Below the pieces are notes generated by a model, which was not told where the DNA came from, made no database searches, and was given only the letters and a program-made list of their open reading frames with translations. Below, piece after piece: positions 7,592-16,828 of a stretch of 64,000 bases of DNA. The DNA comes from Paenibacillus oralis (GTDB lineage: Bacteria; Bacillota; Bacilli; Paenibacillales; Paenibacillaceae): positions 6,135,071 to 6,199,070 of the forward strand of contig NZ_RRCN01000001.1 of assembly GCF_003863965.1 (NCBI RefSeq), read 5' to 3'. Both the position numbers and the translations under genes were made by a program. The stretch's first letter is position 1; every line of letters begins with the position of its first letter.

Positions 7592-8766
7592 ACCACCTTT
7601 AATAGATTTGCCGCTTCCTTCGCGCGGCTGCGAGCTGTTTCCACATCTTCTGCGGCACTCAGTGCGACTGCCATTCGTCTGCCCGGTTTGCATAGCGGTT
7701 TTCCGAATATGCGCACCTGCGTCCGCGGCAGGCTTAACGCCTCGCCGATTCCCGCGATCCGGAAGTTTTCGCCTTCCCGGCCCTCTCCGCCTTTCAGCGT
7801 CGCCGACGCCCCCGGCGTCAGCAGCTCTACCGAAGGAATCGGGAAGCCCAAAATCGCGCGAACATGCAGCGCAAATTCCGACAAATCCTGGGTCACCATC
7901 GTGACCATTCCCGTATCATGAGGTCTTGGGGAAACTTCGCTGAACACGACGCCGTCCGGAGTGATAAACAGTTCAACCCCAAACAGACCGTATCCGCCCA
8001 GCGCATCCGTGATTTTGCGGGCGATGTCCTGCGCCTCGCGCAGCTGTTCCTCACTCATAAAATGAGGCTGCCACGACTCCACATAATCGCCGTCCCGCTG
8101 AATATGCCCTACCGGCGGGCAAAACACGGTTCCGGAAACCGAACGGACCGTGAGCATCGTGATCTCGCTCGTAAACGGCACAAACGATTCCACGATGACC
8201 CTCGTGTTTTTGGCACGCCCGCCCTCCATCGCCATCCGCCAGCACACTTGCACGTCTTCCTGGCTGCGGCACACGCTTTGCCCTTTGCCGGAAGAGCTCA
8301 TGAGCGGCTTGATCACGCAGGGAAAACCGAGTTCTTCGGCCGCCGATTTCAGCTCCTCCAAACTATCCGCAAACCGGTAGCCGGCGGTCGGCAAGCCCAG
8401 CTTCTCCGCCGCCAGGCGACGGATTCCTTCGCGATCCATCGTCAGCCTCGCCGCCGTGGCCGTCGGAATCACCGTAAAGCCCTCGCTTTCAAGTTCAACC
8501 AGCACCTGAGTGGCAATCGCTTCCACCTCCGGGACGATCAAATCCGGCTTGACTTGCAGAATAAGCGATTTCAAAGCCTCCGGATCCAGCATATCGATGA
8601 CGTGGGCTTCATGGGCAACCCCCATGGCCGGCGCATGCTCGTACCGGTCGACGGCAATCGTGCGAACGCCCAGGCGCTGCGCTTCGATTACGACTTCTTT
8701 GCCGAGTTCGCCGCTGCCGAGCAGCATGATCGTTTTAGGGCTTCTTGATGCAGGAGCACCCCACAT
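7579..8766 (-). CDS. purT: Formate-dependent phosphoribosylglycinamide formyltransferase (GAR transformylase 2)
   Basis: A 395-residue ATP-grasp protein of standard PurT length. The N-terminal domain begins with KTIMLLGSGELGKEV. The ATP-grasp core contains CVIKPLMSSSGKGQS (phosphate loop side) and the metal-binding part LFGVELFITPDG followed by FSEVSPRPHDTGMVT, the PurT signature. It makes N-formyl-GAR from GAR, formate and ATP in purine synthesis, independently of folate. The start has a good AAGGGGG ribosome site. No purine riboswitch was recognised upstream. Confidence 0.95.
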   Translation of the reverse strand: MWGAPASRSPKTIMLLGSGELGKEVVIEAQRLGVRTIAVDRYEHAPAMGVAHEAHVIDMLDPEALKSLILQVKPDLIVPEVEAIATQVLVELESEGFTVIPTATAARLTMDREGIRRLAAEKLGLPTAGYRFADSLEELKSAAEELGFPCVIKPLMSSSGKGQSVCRSQEDVQVCWRMAMEGGRAKNTRVIVESFVPFTSEITMLTVRSVSGTVFCPPVGHIQRDGDYVESWQPHFMSEEQLREAQDIARKITDALGGYGLFGVELFITPDGVVFSEVSPRPHDTGMVTMVTQDLSEFALHVRAILGFPIPSVELLTPGASATLKGGEGREGENFRIAGIGEALSLPRTQVRIFGKPLCKPGRRMAVALSAAEDVETARSRAKEAANLLKVVWFN

Positions 8767-9031
8767 GATACGTTAAATCCCCCTTAACGCTGAGTTAACA
8801 ATTATTTAACACTCTACACCTATTTTCAGGTTTTATGGCCAAGATTGCAATACTTCTAATTAAAATTCGGAACAATTTTCGCTAAAAAGTTACAAATAGC
8901 AGAATTGTGCTTCCACCAAAACGTAATAGACCCTTTTTTAGCCATCCATTTCCGGTATGTTCCAGATTCCTTGAATTCCCCATGGTCCAATACGGCGATG
9001 TTGTCGCAGGTTCGGAGTTAAAGCCAATCCT

Positions 9032-9214
9032 AACGGACACCAGCGACGTTATTCCGATAAAATCAACAGTTTGCAAAATATAACGGACACCACAGACCTT
9101 ATTCAGCATTAAGGCGCAAGTATCCGGTCTTTTTCGGGCAAATAGCGGCACTCCTGTCCGTTAGAAATGAAAACGGCGTATTTTGGGGCAAATAAGGTCG
9201 CTTCGGTCCGTTAG
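9032..9214. repeat. Four-unit inverted intergenic array (array B, TAACGGACA core)
   Basis: Four 23-bp units read 5' TAACGGACA...TATT 3'. Two are forward (9032-9054, 9082-9104) and two inverted (9142-9164, 9192-9214). Unit starts are 50, 60 and 50 bp apart. The spacers between units 1-2 and, inverted, units 3-4 also match loosely (AAAAT then GTTT then CA), so the real period is about 50 bp. The array fills the gap between purT and the dynamin gene. No promoter or gene was found in the remaining bases of 8767-9240. Confidence 0.85.
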
Positions 9215-9240
9215 CCTGCATAGCTCAGGCAAAAACCGGA

Positions 9241-12200
9241 TTATCTTTCCTGAAAAGCTTCCACTTCCTCCCGATATCTGCCTAATTGTGCTTCCGCTTG
9301 TTGCCAATGGGCCAGTTCTTCCTCGGTAACCTTCAGGCTCTTCAAACTGTCTTCCCACTCCTGCCAAAGACCCGTGAAATATCCGGCGATTTGCTGCTTG
9401 CGTTTTTCGATTTCGCCGGCATAATGGTCGCGGAAAACGCCCTGCATGCGGTGCACAAGCTCCTGAAGCCGCTCCGTAAGCGGGCCTTCCAGCTTGGAGC
9501 GCAGCTGCATTTTTCCCTGTCCCTCAAAAAAAGCTTTTGGATTTTTGAAATACGGCCAATAGTCTTCCGGCGAAAAATACGCGTTGTCCAGCAAGCCTTC
9601 CAGAATCTCCGGGGTGCTCCATTCCCCGGACGGAGCCGGCGCTTCAAGCGGCATATCGAACCCGGCCCCGTTCCCGCGGCACCAGTTCTCCGCTTCCCTC
9701 GCCAGCAGTGCCTCCGCTTTCCGCTCCAGACGCAGCGTCGTCGCCAGCAGCTCGCGCTCCAGCTCGCCCGAGATTTGGCTAACCCATCCGCGCATGGCGA
9801 TCGAGAAGTTCCGCTTCAATGGACCCGCGCCGTCCTGGAGCAGTGACGGGTGGAAATATTCCGCATACGCATCGAGCGCTTGCAGCCTTAACCGCTGTAC
9901 GACGTGGAACAACAGCTCTTCGTTCTCCTGATTCCATTCCCGGCCGATCTCGACGGCCATGAACTCCTTGACTGCGGCTTCAAAGGCGGCACGGCTATCG
10001 GTCAGCGCGGCCAGCTTCCGCTCCGCCTGTTCCGCATCGCTATCGGCCGACGCGATCCATTTCGCCAGCCGCTCCTTCGTCTGCTCCAGCAGCGCGGAGG
10101 CGGACGCCGCGGCAAGGCTGCCCAAATCAACCTCCAAGAACTTGGCGAATTGCTGCCGGAACCGGGCAAAGCCCGTGTCTCCAGAAGCCCCGCCTTGTTC
10201 CGTCCGCAGCGCCTGCAGACTGGACAGCGCAAACAGGTTCGGCTCGCGGATGCCTGCGGTTTGCAGCCCGTCCCTTACGTACTCCACCACCGCCGCGAGT
10301 TCGTCATCCGACGCCGACAGGTCCGCCGCGTTGACGACAAAAAACATTTTGTCGAGCGCAAAGCTGCCTTTCATGCGGCCAAGTTGGCTGAGCAGCTGTT
10401 TGTCGGCCCGGGAAAAAGCGTGGTTGTAATAGGTCACGAAAATAATCGCATCGGAATTTTTCATATATTGGAACGTAACGCCCGTATGCCGCGCATGGAT
10501 CGAATCCGCCCCCGGCGTGTCCACCAGCACGATCCCCTGCTCGGTCAACGGGCAGGCGTAATAAAAATCGATATCGGCTACAAAGCAGGCTTTCTCTTCC
10601 TCCGCCGCAAATCTTCCGAACTCGGCGGCGTCTGCGACGATGCTTTGGCCAAGCAGGGACCCGGCGGCCTCCCAACCGGCCGCCGCCGCTTTCAGGAAGC
10701 TGAAATGCGCTCTCCCGGCAGCCGGGATCTCGGCGGCTTCGAGACGTTTGACTGTCTCCAGCCAGCTTTTCTCCTGCCAGCCGCCAAGCCCCAGGGCCCC
10801 GAAGGAGTACGCCAAATCCTCGACCATCGCTTCGCGGCTTTTGAAGCGGATGCTGGCCGAATTATGGCGCTGTCCGCCTTTGGGCGCCATCACCCGGATG
10901 ATCGCCGCCGTCGTCGGATGCGGCGATACCGGCAGCACGGCTTCGCCCAGCAGAGCGCTGGCGAAAGAAGATTTGCCGGCGCTGAACGCCCCGAACAGCG
11001 CCGCGGTAAACGTGCCGCTGCGCAGCTCGGCGGCGCGCCGGGTCAGCTCCCGCACCCCCGTCCCGAAGGCGGGGTGGGGAGCCAGCAGCTCCGCCGCGGC
11101 CGCAAGGCGCGCGGCGGCCTGCAGCGCGCGCCCGCGGGCCTGCGGCGGGCGCGGCTGCGCCTTGGCCGCCGGGGCGTCGCCCCCGGCGGCATCCGCCAGC
11201 GCCGGCGCTGGCGCGGGCGAAGCCGCGCAGGCGCCGGGCAAGGCCGCGCCGCCGGCCGGGCGCGGCGCGGGTTCTTGCACCTCCGGCAGCAGCCCGGAGG
11301 TGAGCGGCACGGGCGCGCCGAGCAGCGCGCCCAGGCGCGCTTCGCGTGCGGCCCGCGCGGCGGCGAGCTGCGCCAGCGCGCGGGCGGCCGGCAGGCGCGC
11401 CGCCAGCTCGGCGCGCCGGGCCGTTGCCGCGGCCGCTTCCGCCGCGCGCAGCGGCGACGGCGCCGCCAGCAGCGCATCCAGCACCGCCGCGGCCGCGCGC
11501 TTGTAGCGGCCGGCGACGCCCGCCGCCACCGCCGCGGCGTAATGCAGCGTCGACTCGCCGGACAACATCGCCCCGCCGGGCAAAGCTTCGCTGATCCAGG
11601 CCGCCTCCGGCTGCGGCAGCAGCGCATCGAGCCGCTCCTCCCAGGATTCATCCCACAGCTGCAAATGTTGGCCGATCGTCCGCAGCTCCTGGCGGACATG
11701 CCAGCCGAGCTGCGCTTCCGTTTGCTCGCCCAGGCCGCTTAGGAACGTCTCCCGGCGTTTGGCTTTTTCCGCTTCCGTTTTTCCGCCTCCGCCAAACCAT
11801 CCCTTCACCTTGAACCCCGGCGCCTGGCTTTCGAGGAACAGTCCAGCCTGCTCACGCAGCGCCGGCGTCATCAACTGGGCGGAATCGATCACTTTGCCGA
11901 TCCGGTTCATCCATTCCTGCCTGCGCTCCCCCCAGACAGTCTCACCCCCGGAAGCTTCGGCCCGCTCGAGTCTAGCCCATTCCTCTTCCAGTTTTTGCAC
12001 CTCGGTTTCGCCGCCCGCCTGCTCCAGCAGCGCCTCCCGCTGCGGCCGCTCTTTTTCCGCCATCTGCGCCAGATGGTCGTTTACCGTTTGCGCCGCCGAC
12101 ATATATGCCCCGTAATCCAGCAGGCCGGCTCCCCGCGCCAAAATTTCCTTAATCGTTTGCTTCAGCGCCGGCAGCATATTACCTTGATGTTCTTCCCGCT

Positions 12201-12915
12201 TTAGAGAAATATAAAAAATGCCCTGCATCCCGATGTTCCATACTTTAAAAGCCTGGCTCACCGATTCCCGGTAGCGGGCAAAGGGCAGCTCTTCCTCCCG
12301 GTGCTTGTCGATCTGATTAACAACCATGTAAACCGGCTTGCCGTAATCGCTTAACGCTTTGGCAAAGCTCAGGTTCGTTTCCGAAGATACGTGATTATAG
12401 TCCATCACATAAAAAACAACGTCTGCCAAATGCAATGCGGAGTGCGTGGCAAGCTCATGACCGGCATCGTTCGAATCGACCCCCGGCGTATCGAGCAGCG
12501 CGCCGCCCTGTTCCAGCAGTTCAATCTTGTCCCACAGCTCCACGCGCGTATAATCTTTGCCGTTCCGGGCATAATCGGCGATATGCTCCACGGGCATCTC
12601 CACCGGCGGCTGGGCCGGATCGGACGAGCTTAATACCGCGCGAGGCGCCCCGCTGCGAATAAAAACGACATTGGCGCTGGTCGGCAAGGGGCTCGCAGGC
12701 ATAACCGATTTGCCGCACAAGCTGTTGATCAGGCTCGATTTGCCCGCCGAAAAATGTCCGCAAAAAGCAATCGTCAGCTCTTTCCGCTCCAGTTTGTCCT
12801 GAATCTCCCGCAATTCCCCGGCCGCCTGGTCGTCTCCGCCTTCACTCAGCACGCCGTGCAGCCCCTCCAACTTGCTCTGCATATCGTAATCGGTTGCTAC
12901 CGTAATCGGTTTCAT
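9241..12915 (-). CDS. dynA: Bacterial dynamin-like GTPase with two fused dynamin modules (DynA type)
   Basis: A giant 1,224-residue protein with two dynamin GTPase units in tandem, as in Bacillus subtilis DynA. The first unit has P-loop FCGHFSAGKSS (residues 51-61), DTPGVDS, and NQIDKHREE. The second has P-loop LFGAFSAGKSS near residue 640, DTPGADS, and FVVNAADLS. Helical, charged stalk segments follow each. The two halves are joined by an extremely alanine/proline-rich region (roughly residues 450-630, DNA 11060-11560) that is far more GC-rich than its surroundings. DynA proteins bind and tether membranes and take part in membrane surveillance and fusion. The start at MKPITVATDY is chosen because GGCGGAG precedes it; an upstream in-frame extension lacks a ribosome site. 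Confidence 0.9.
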   Translation of the reverse strand: MKPITVATDYDMQSKLEGLHGVLSEGGDDQAAGELREIQDKLERKELTIAFCGHFSAGKSSLINSLCGKSVMPASPLPTSANVVFIRSGAPRAVLSSSDPAQPPVEMPVEHIADYARNGKDYTRVELWDKIELLEQGGALLDTPGVDSNDAGHELATHSALHLADVVFYVMDYNHVSSETNLSFAKALSDYGKPVYMVVNQIDKHREEELPFARYRESVSQAFKVWNIGMQGIFYISLKREEHQGNMLPALKQTIKEILARGAGLLDYGAYMSAAQTVNDHLAQMAEKERPQREALLEQAGGETEVQKLEEEWARLERAEASGGETVWGERRQEWMNRIGKVIDSAQLMTPALREQAGLFLESQAPGFKVKGWFGGGGKTEAEKAKRRETFLSGLGEQTEAQLGWHVRQELRTIGQHLQLWDESWEERLDALLPQPEAAWISEALPGGAMLSGESTLHYAAAVAAGVAGRYKRAAAAVLDALLAAPSPLRAAEAAAATARRAELAARLPAARALAQLAAARAAREARLGALLGAPVPLTSGLLPEVQEPAPRPAGGAALPGACAASPAPAPALADAAGGDAPAAKAQPRPPQARGRALQAAARLAAAAELLAPHPAFGTGVRELTRRAAELRSGTFTAALFGAFSAGKSSFASALLGEAVLPVSPHPTTAAIIRVMAPKGGQRHNSASIRFKSREAMVEDLAYSFGALGLGGWQEKSWLETVKRLEAAEIPAAGRAHFSFLKAAAAGWEAAGSLLGQSIVADAAEFGRFAAEEEKACFVADIDFYYACPLTEQGIVLVDTPGADSIHARHTGVTFQYMKNSDAIIFVTYYNHAFSRADKQLLSQLGRMKGSFALDKMFFVVNAADLSASDDELAAVVEYVRDGLQTAGIREPNLFALSSLQALRTEQGGASGDTGFARFRQQFAKFLEVDLGSLAAASASALLEQTKERLAKWIASADSDAEQAERKLAALTDSRAAFEAAVKEFMAVEIGREWNQENEELLFHVVQRLRLQALDAYAEYFHPSLLQDGAGPLKRNFSIAMRGWVSQISGELERELLATTLRLERKAEALLAREAENWCRGNGAGFDMPLEAPAPSGEWSTPEILEGLLDNAYFSPEDYWPYFKNPKAFFEGQGKMQLRSKLEGPLTERLQELVHRMQGVFRDHYAGEIEKRKQQIAGYFTGLWQEWEDSLKSLKVTEEELAHWQQAEAQLGRYREEVEAFQER

Positions 12916-13044
12916 AAAACAATCTCCGCCTTCCACTCTGCGAAATCTAGTTTCATTTTGGAATATCAACATTTTAACATTTCCTCCCCTGCTTGGGGAA
13001 GACAACATCGCCACCAAGTAAGACCAAATACATGCGGGAATTTA

Positions 13045-13077
13045 GCAAAACAAAAACCTGCAATTAGGCAGGTTTTT
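13045..13077 (-). terminator. Terminator after the 52-residue gene
   Basis: A perfect ten-base inverted repeat (AAAAACCTGC at 13052-13061 and GCAGGTTTTT at 13068-13077) with a six-base loop. T-tracts lie on both sides, so it could work in either direction. It separates the small gene from the dynamin gene. Confidence 0.85.
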
Positions 13078-13094
13078 AGTCAACAACTTCCTTT

Positions 13095-13253
13095 TTATTC
13101 AAAAAAACAGACCTCTGCATGCATTTTATTCAGTACATCGAACACGATCGGCAACGTTGTAAATCCGTCGCTTTCCAAAAAGTGTCCGCCATGTTCCACC
13201 TCGTAGAAATCTGCAACCATTTGCTCCATATCCGGTGTAGGTGTATTGGACAT
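13095..13253 (-). CDS. Small acidic protein of unknown function, 52 residues
   Basis: A short gene starting MSNTPTPDMEQMVADFYEV and ending HAEVCFFE. The start is well supported: GGAGGGGAGATT immediately precedes the ATG, and the gene begins 20 bases after the stop of the 653-residue gene and ends just before a strong terminator, so the two are co-transcribed. It is acidic, contains HGGHF near residue 21, and has no signal peptide or membrane segment. I do not recognise the family. Co-transcription suggests a function linked to the upstream protein. Confidence 0.65.
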   Translation of the reverse strand: MSNTPTPDMEQMVADFYEVEHGGHFLESDGFTTLPIVFDVLNKMHAEVCFFE

Positions 13254-13273
13254 AATCTCCCCTCCGGTTCAAA

Positions 13274-15235
13274 TCAGCTTTGATGTTTGCTGCGTAAATA
13301 ATCGGCATAATTCACCATGGGCTCCCGTTCAAAAAGCTGCAGCAAGACGGCCGCCCGTTTGTCCCACTCCTCTATATTATCCTGTTCGCGAAGCAGTTCA
13401 AGGAACGGCTCGTACAAACAGGGATTCTGTAAGGAAACGGGGTGCTGCCGGTCCAACAACATGGACCACCGCACATATTTTTCGCATATTAACGGTGCGA
13501 CGGTTCCCGAAAACTTGCGCAGTTTGAGGCGAGCCTTGAGAAGCGCCGGCATCAACCGTTCGCCTTCCCAAGCAGGATCGTCACTTTCCTCAACATCATC
13601 CGGGCTTAGGCCAAGCCGAAGCTCCAACCGATTGAACCGGGCTCGTAGCATTTCGGAATTTTCAACGTTGTTTTCAGCACTTAACCGTCCGGTTCGGGCC
13701 GTTTTTTGATCCCATTTGATCCGCCGAATTTCCTCCAAGGCATATTCCCGGTTGCGATGCTTCCAAGCTTGCTCTATCCGCCGGTAGAGATCCTCTATCG
13801 GCTCCTTCCCGATGTGATTGCGCCAGCTCCCTTGATGGAACGCGCCGCCGCCAACCTCGATGAAACCGTGCTCCTTCAAGATATATCCCCCGATGCCGTA
13901 CATCAACAGTAATGGTTCGTATACGCGGTAAGCCCTTCGGGCCGCCTCGTTTCCTTCCCGGGCGCGTTTCATATAAAACAAAGCCATCCGGCTGATAAAG
14001 CTCGGAGAAGCCCCCCTCATTCTCCGCAACACAGCGTAATCCTCTTCAACCTGTTCATACTCGTCGGGTCTCTCCACCAGCTTTTGAGCGTTAAAATATA
14101 GTGGATGCGCACTTATGGAATAGGAGTCTGCAAATAAGGCCATCCGCCGCAAAAATTCCCGGTACAACAAGCCGTCCACCATCTGTTCCGCGGCCGATCT
14201 GCCGGGAAGATCGCGATATTCCATATCGGCGATATGGGATATCAGCTTTAAGATCATTTCGTCTCCCTGTTCCCGCGCATAGCCGATCAACGTATCGTCA
14301 TAATCCCCGGCAGGCAGCTCAAGCGCCGGCAGCTTCAACAAAAAGTCTTCTATTGGCCGCTCGACGGGGTAATTTTTCTGTCCGGTTAAATACAACCGCA
14401 TTTCCTTCGTATCCCGCACATGCGCAATCGTTACTTTAGCATAGTCGCCGGTGTTGTACAGCTTGCGGTTAAAATAATACTGTTGCCGGATGTCGCCGGT
14501 ATACAGAAGCTTTTTTTCCGGGTAATAATAGCAATGAAAAGGAAAGCCTTGGGCGGAATAAACATCCCTGGAAGTAAGTTGTGAAAGATCATCCGCTTCC
14601 GCAGCGTAGGCGGTGCCGGTCACATCTTTTCCTTTAACCCGCTGGATATGCACATATAACCGTTCGTCCGGGCTTTTCCACCATTGTGATGCTTCTTGAT
14701 GGCTCGGAGTAAGCAAGATAGGAGCAGGCGCTGCATTTGAAATCCAGGCCGATACCTGCGATTCATAAACCGTGCTTGTCACCCATTGTTTCTGTTTGCC
14801 CAACAAGCCGTACAGAATAGCCTGGTTTTCGATGAACGTTTCTGCCCGGTTTTCGAAAAACATCAGCTCGCCGTTCACCAGCAAAACATACAGCGCTCCA
14901 TACCTATCCATGTAACAGCTTCTACCCCAATAGATGTCCCTAAAATAGAGGCATTCAACAACTTCCTCGTCCCCATACTTCATGACCTTGGGCAAGCCGC
15001 CGCCGTACAGGGAAGGCCCCATGGCATCGAGCACGAAACTTTGATCCTTAAGCCCGCCGAACTCGTAAAACATTCCCCCGTATTTTTCCTGAAAATCAAG
15101 CAGCGCCTCAAACACGGGAATACCGTTTTGTCTCAGCGTTTGAGCGACTTCTATCCGGTTGCGGACGGTTTCTCGTCTGGGACACTGCCGAATGAATTCC
15201 TTAACGATTCCGGAAAGCAGAGATGGATGATTCAT
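13274..15235 (-). CDS. Large protein of unknown function with a SUKH-like N-terminal segment
   Basis: A 653-residue soluble protein with no signal peptide or membrane helix. Residues about 37-60 (NGIPVFEALLDFQEKYGG, then FYEFGG) resemble the start of SMI1/KNR4-like (SUKH) domains, and the first 150 residues fit that kind of mixed alpha/beta fold; this is a resemblance only. The middle is beta-rich (AAEADDLSQLTSRDVYSAQG region) and the last 250 residues are mainly helical and rich in Arg/Glu. It ends 20 bases before a small downstream gene. SUKH proteins are often immunity or regulatory proteins, but I infer no specific function here. Confidence 0.6.
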   Translation of the reverse strand: MNHPSLLSGIVKEFIRQCPRRETVRNRIEVAQTLRQNGIPVFEALLDFQEKYGGMFYEFGGLKDQSFVLDAMGPSLYGGGLPKVMKYGDEEVVECLYFRDIYWGRSCYMDRYGALYVLLVNGELMFFENRAETFIENQAILYGLLGKQKQWVTSTVYESQVSAWISNAAPAPILLTPSHQEASQWWKSPDERLYVHIQRVKGKDVTGTAYAAEADDLSQLTSRDVYSAQGFPFHCYYYPEKKLLYTGDIRQQYYFNRKLYNTGDYAKVTIAHVRDTKEMRLYLTGQKNYPVERPIEDFLLKLPALELPAGDYDDTLIGYAREQGDEMILKLISHIADMEYRDLPGRSAAEQMVDGLLYREFLRRMALFADSYSISAHPLYFNAQKLVERPDEYEQVEEDYAVLRRMRGASPSFISRMALFYMKRAREGNEAARRAYRVYEPLLLMYGIGGYILKEHGFIEVGGGAFHQGSWRNHIGKEPIEDLYRRIEQAWKHRNREYALEEIRRIKWDQKTARTGRLSAENNVENSEMLRARFNRLELRLGLSPDDVEESDDPAWEGERLMPALLKARLKLRKFSGTVAPLICEKYVRWSMLLDRQHPVSLQNPCLYEPFLELLREQDNIEEWDKRAAVLLQLFEREPMVNYADYLRSKHQS

Positions 15236-15874
15236 TATGCCTAAACTCCATTCATTTTCATATGCACCCTTGCATCATTACGGCTCTTAAAATTGACATT
15301 AAGTAAATAATAACTCAACTTTCACAGAGCAAAAATCAGCTTGAGCCTTTGAGCTGAAGATTTTCAAAGAATTAAGATAGGCGGCTTGCAAAATAGAAAA
15401 ACACCGCTTCGTTTGGTAAAGTCAAGTCCAAAACCGATCGTGGCAAGAACGCGGAAGGGCATTGGAAGCTTGAGGACAGAGAAGACCGGTGGGTTGGGCT
15501 TCAGATCAACACTCACGTCTGGCCGCTTTGCACGATTATCCCGTTTGATCAGGTAGCAGAGAAACAGACAAGCTCGGGAGAAGAAAATATTTGGTGGAGA
15601 AGCAGATCGGTTCGAGATAATTTAGACGGGCTTAGGAGAAGGAATCAGGTTTAGGGGAGGTGAAACAGACCGGACTAGAGATCAAGACAGGAGATCAAGG
15701 ACAAGACGCGAGGGAAACGAAAAGACCGTGATTTTGCTGTAGCCTGAACCCTTCCATTTGCAGCAACGCCCACACCGTTCATGCTAACTCACACCAATCA
15801 AGTTGATCCGCATTAAGCTAACCCCTACCCATTAAGTTGATCTGCGTCAAACTCCCACCGTTCCAACGTCTCGA
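15236..15874. other. Gene-free stretch of about 640 bases with a hairpin and short direct repeats
   Basis: I see no credible gene. A hairpin with AAAATC/CAGCT-type arms at about 15331-15364 followed on the minus strand by TTTTTGC could end transcription from the transposase side. From 15440 to 15725 the plus strand is strikingly purine-rich (many AGAAG, GGAGA, AAGAC). At 15797-15860 two imperfect copies of a 33-bp-period direct repeat share AAGTTGATC, which may be an old insertion-sequence end. Confidence 0.4.
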
Positions 15875-16777
15875 TCAAGCCGCAGCCGCAAGGGGCTGGT
15901 TCGGTTGGCGTGCAATTAGCCGGCGGTAAGGGATCGCCGGAATCGCCACACACATGTGTAGCAACTTCTGCCGCATCGTATCTTCCGCTCCGGGCAGGTG
16001 CAGCCGGCGGCGTACGGTATACTCGTTCAGGTACGCCTGCAGATGCTTCAATCCCAAGGCTATATATGTACTCTTCAGCGATTCCCACGCCTCTCTCACC
16101 ACTTTCCGCAAGGGCGCATACAGCCGATAGGCTAGAGGAAACGACTCTACCGCCGATGTACGGACATCCACATGCCCGTTGATGAACGCGGCGAGTTCGA
16201 GACGGTTTGCTCTTTTCCCGTCTCCCCTCTTATGCGGCACCATGCGGATTTTGACCTGCTCCGGCTCGCCCGACTCCGTGACCGTGCATCCCGCTACTAC
16301 CGCCGAGGCGTACGGCTGCGAAAACTGAAACCGGGACGGATTACACCCATACAGGTCGCTGTTCACCTTCACGTCTCCGCAGAGCAGCTCCCGGGCATCG
16401 AACTCTAGGGCGGCATGGCGTATTTTGTGCAGCATCAACCAGGCGGTTTTATAGGTGACTCCGATCACCTTGCTCAGCCGTATCGCCGAGATGCCGTCAG
16501 GGAGCAGGAACAACTCCAGCGCTTTGAACCACTTGAGCAGGGGCAGATGCGTTCGTTCAAAAATCGTGCCGACCAAAGCCGACGTTTGATACTTGCACTT
16601 TCCGCACTCGAACAAGGGGATATGCCGGGAAGTCAGACGGCTGCACCGGGTGTGAGCGCAGCGCGGGCAGACGAAGCCGCTTCGCCACTTCATCGCGATC
16701 AGCGCCTCCATGCAGGCCTGCTCGCTATTATAACGGCTGCTGAATGGTTGAAGTTCCGTTCCCGCATTGACCTCCAT
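15875..16777 (-). CDS. IS1595/ISXO2-like transposase homologue, apparently lacking catalytic aspartates
   Basis: About 300 residues. The N-terminal zinc ribbon has Cys37, Cys40, Cys58 and Cys61 (CPRC...CGKC). A helix-turn-helix-like part follows (AIRLSKVIGVTYKTAWLMLH), typical of IS1595 transposases, and the C-terminus has LKHLQAYLNEYTVRR, matching the family's KHLQAYLDEF block. At the first catalytic position, usually V-E-V-D-E, the sequence is VKVNSDLYG, and at the second, usually T-D-G, it is VRTSAVES; only the Glu near 234 seems kept. The frame is intact. Start: ATG at 16777, with an in-frame TTG 21 bases upstream as the alternative. It follows a strong promoter with two LexA-like boxes. 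I cannot define terminal inverted repeats. It could be a decaying or a domesticated transposase. Confidence 0.75.
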   Translation of the reverse strand: MEVNAGTELQPFSSRYNSEQACMEALIAMKWRSGFVCPRCAHTRCSRLTSRHIPLFECGKCKYQTSALVGTIFERTHLPLLKWFKALELFLLPDGISAIRLSKVIGVTYKTAWLMLHKIRHAALEFDARELLCGDVKVNSDLYGCNPSRFQFSQPYASAVVAGCTVTESGEPEQVKIRMVPHKRGDGKRANRLELAAFINGHVDVRTSAVESFPLAYRLYAPLRKVVREAWESLKSTYIALGLKHLQAYLNEYTVRRRLHLPGAEDTMRQKLLHMCVAIPAIPYRRLIARQPNQPLAAAA

Positions 16778-16805
16778 GTTCGCTCGCCCCCGAATCAAGA
16801 ATTTA

Positions 16806-16819
16806 CGAACGTACGTTCT
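16806..16819. promoter_or_regulatory. LexA-like (SOS) box 2, downstream of the -10
   Basis: CGAACGTACGTTCT matches the Bacillus LexA consensus CGAAC-RNRY-GTTYC at 13 of 14 positions and contains a perfect 12-bp palindrome. It lies between the -10 and the transposase start, where a repressor would block transcription. A TetR-type operator with the same palindrome is an alternative. Confidence 0.55.
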
Positions 16820-16828
16820 ATTTGTTTT

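Noticed and set aside
8767..8880. Purine riboswitch before purT
   Set aside because: No conserved purine-aptamer loop sequences were visible in the short leader.
8882..9151. 89-codon frame on the minus strand upstream of purT
   Set aside because: It runs through array B and has no ribosome site.
9032..9214. CRISPR array
   Set aside because: Only four units, in two orientations, with unequal spacers, and no cas genes nearby; the same holds for the other arrays.
9904..11742. 612-codon open frame opposite the dynamin gene
   Set aside because: Product of GC-rich codon bias in the antisense frame; Arg/Ala-rich and without domains.
13126..13308. 60-codon frame overlapping the 52-residue gene
   Set aside because: It lacks a ribosome site, whereas the other frame has GGAGGGGAG at correct spacing.
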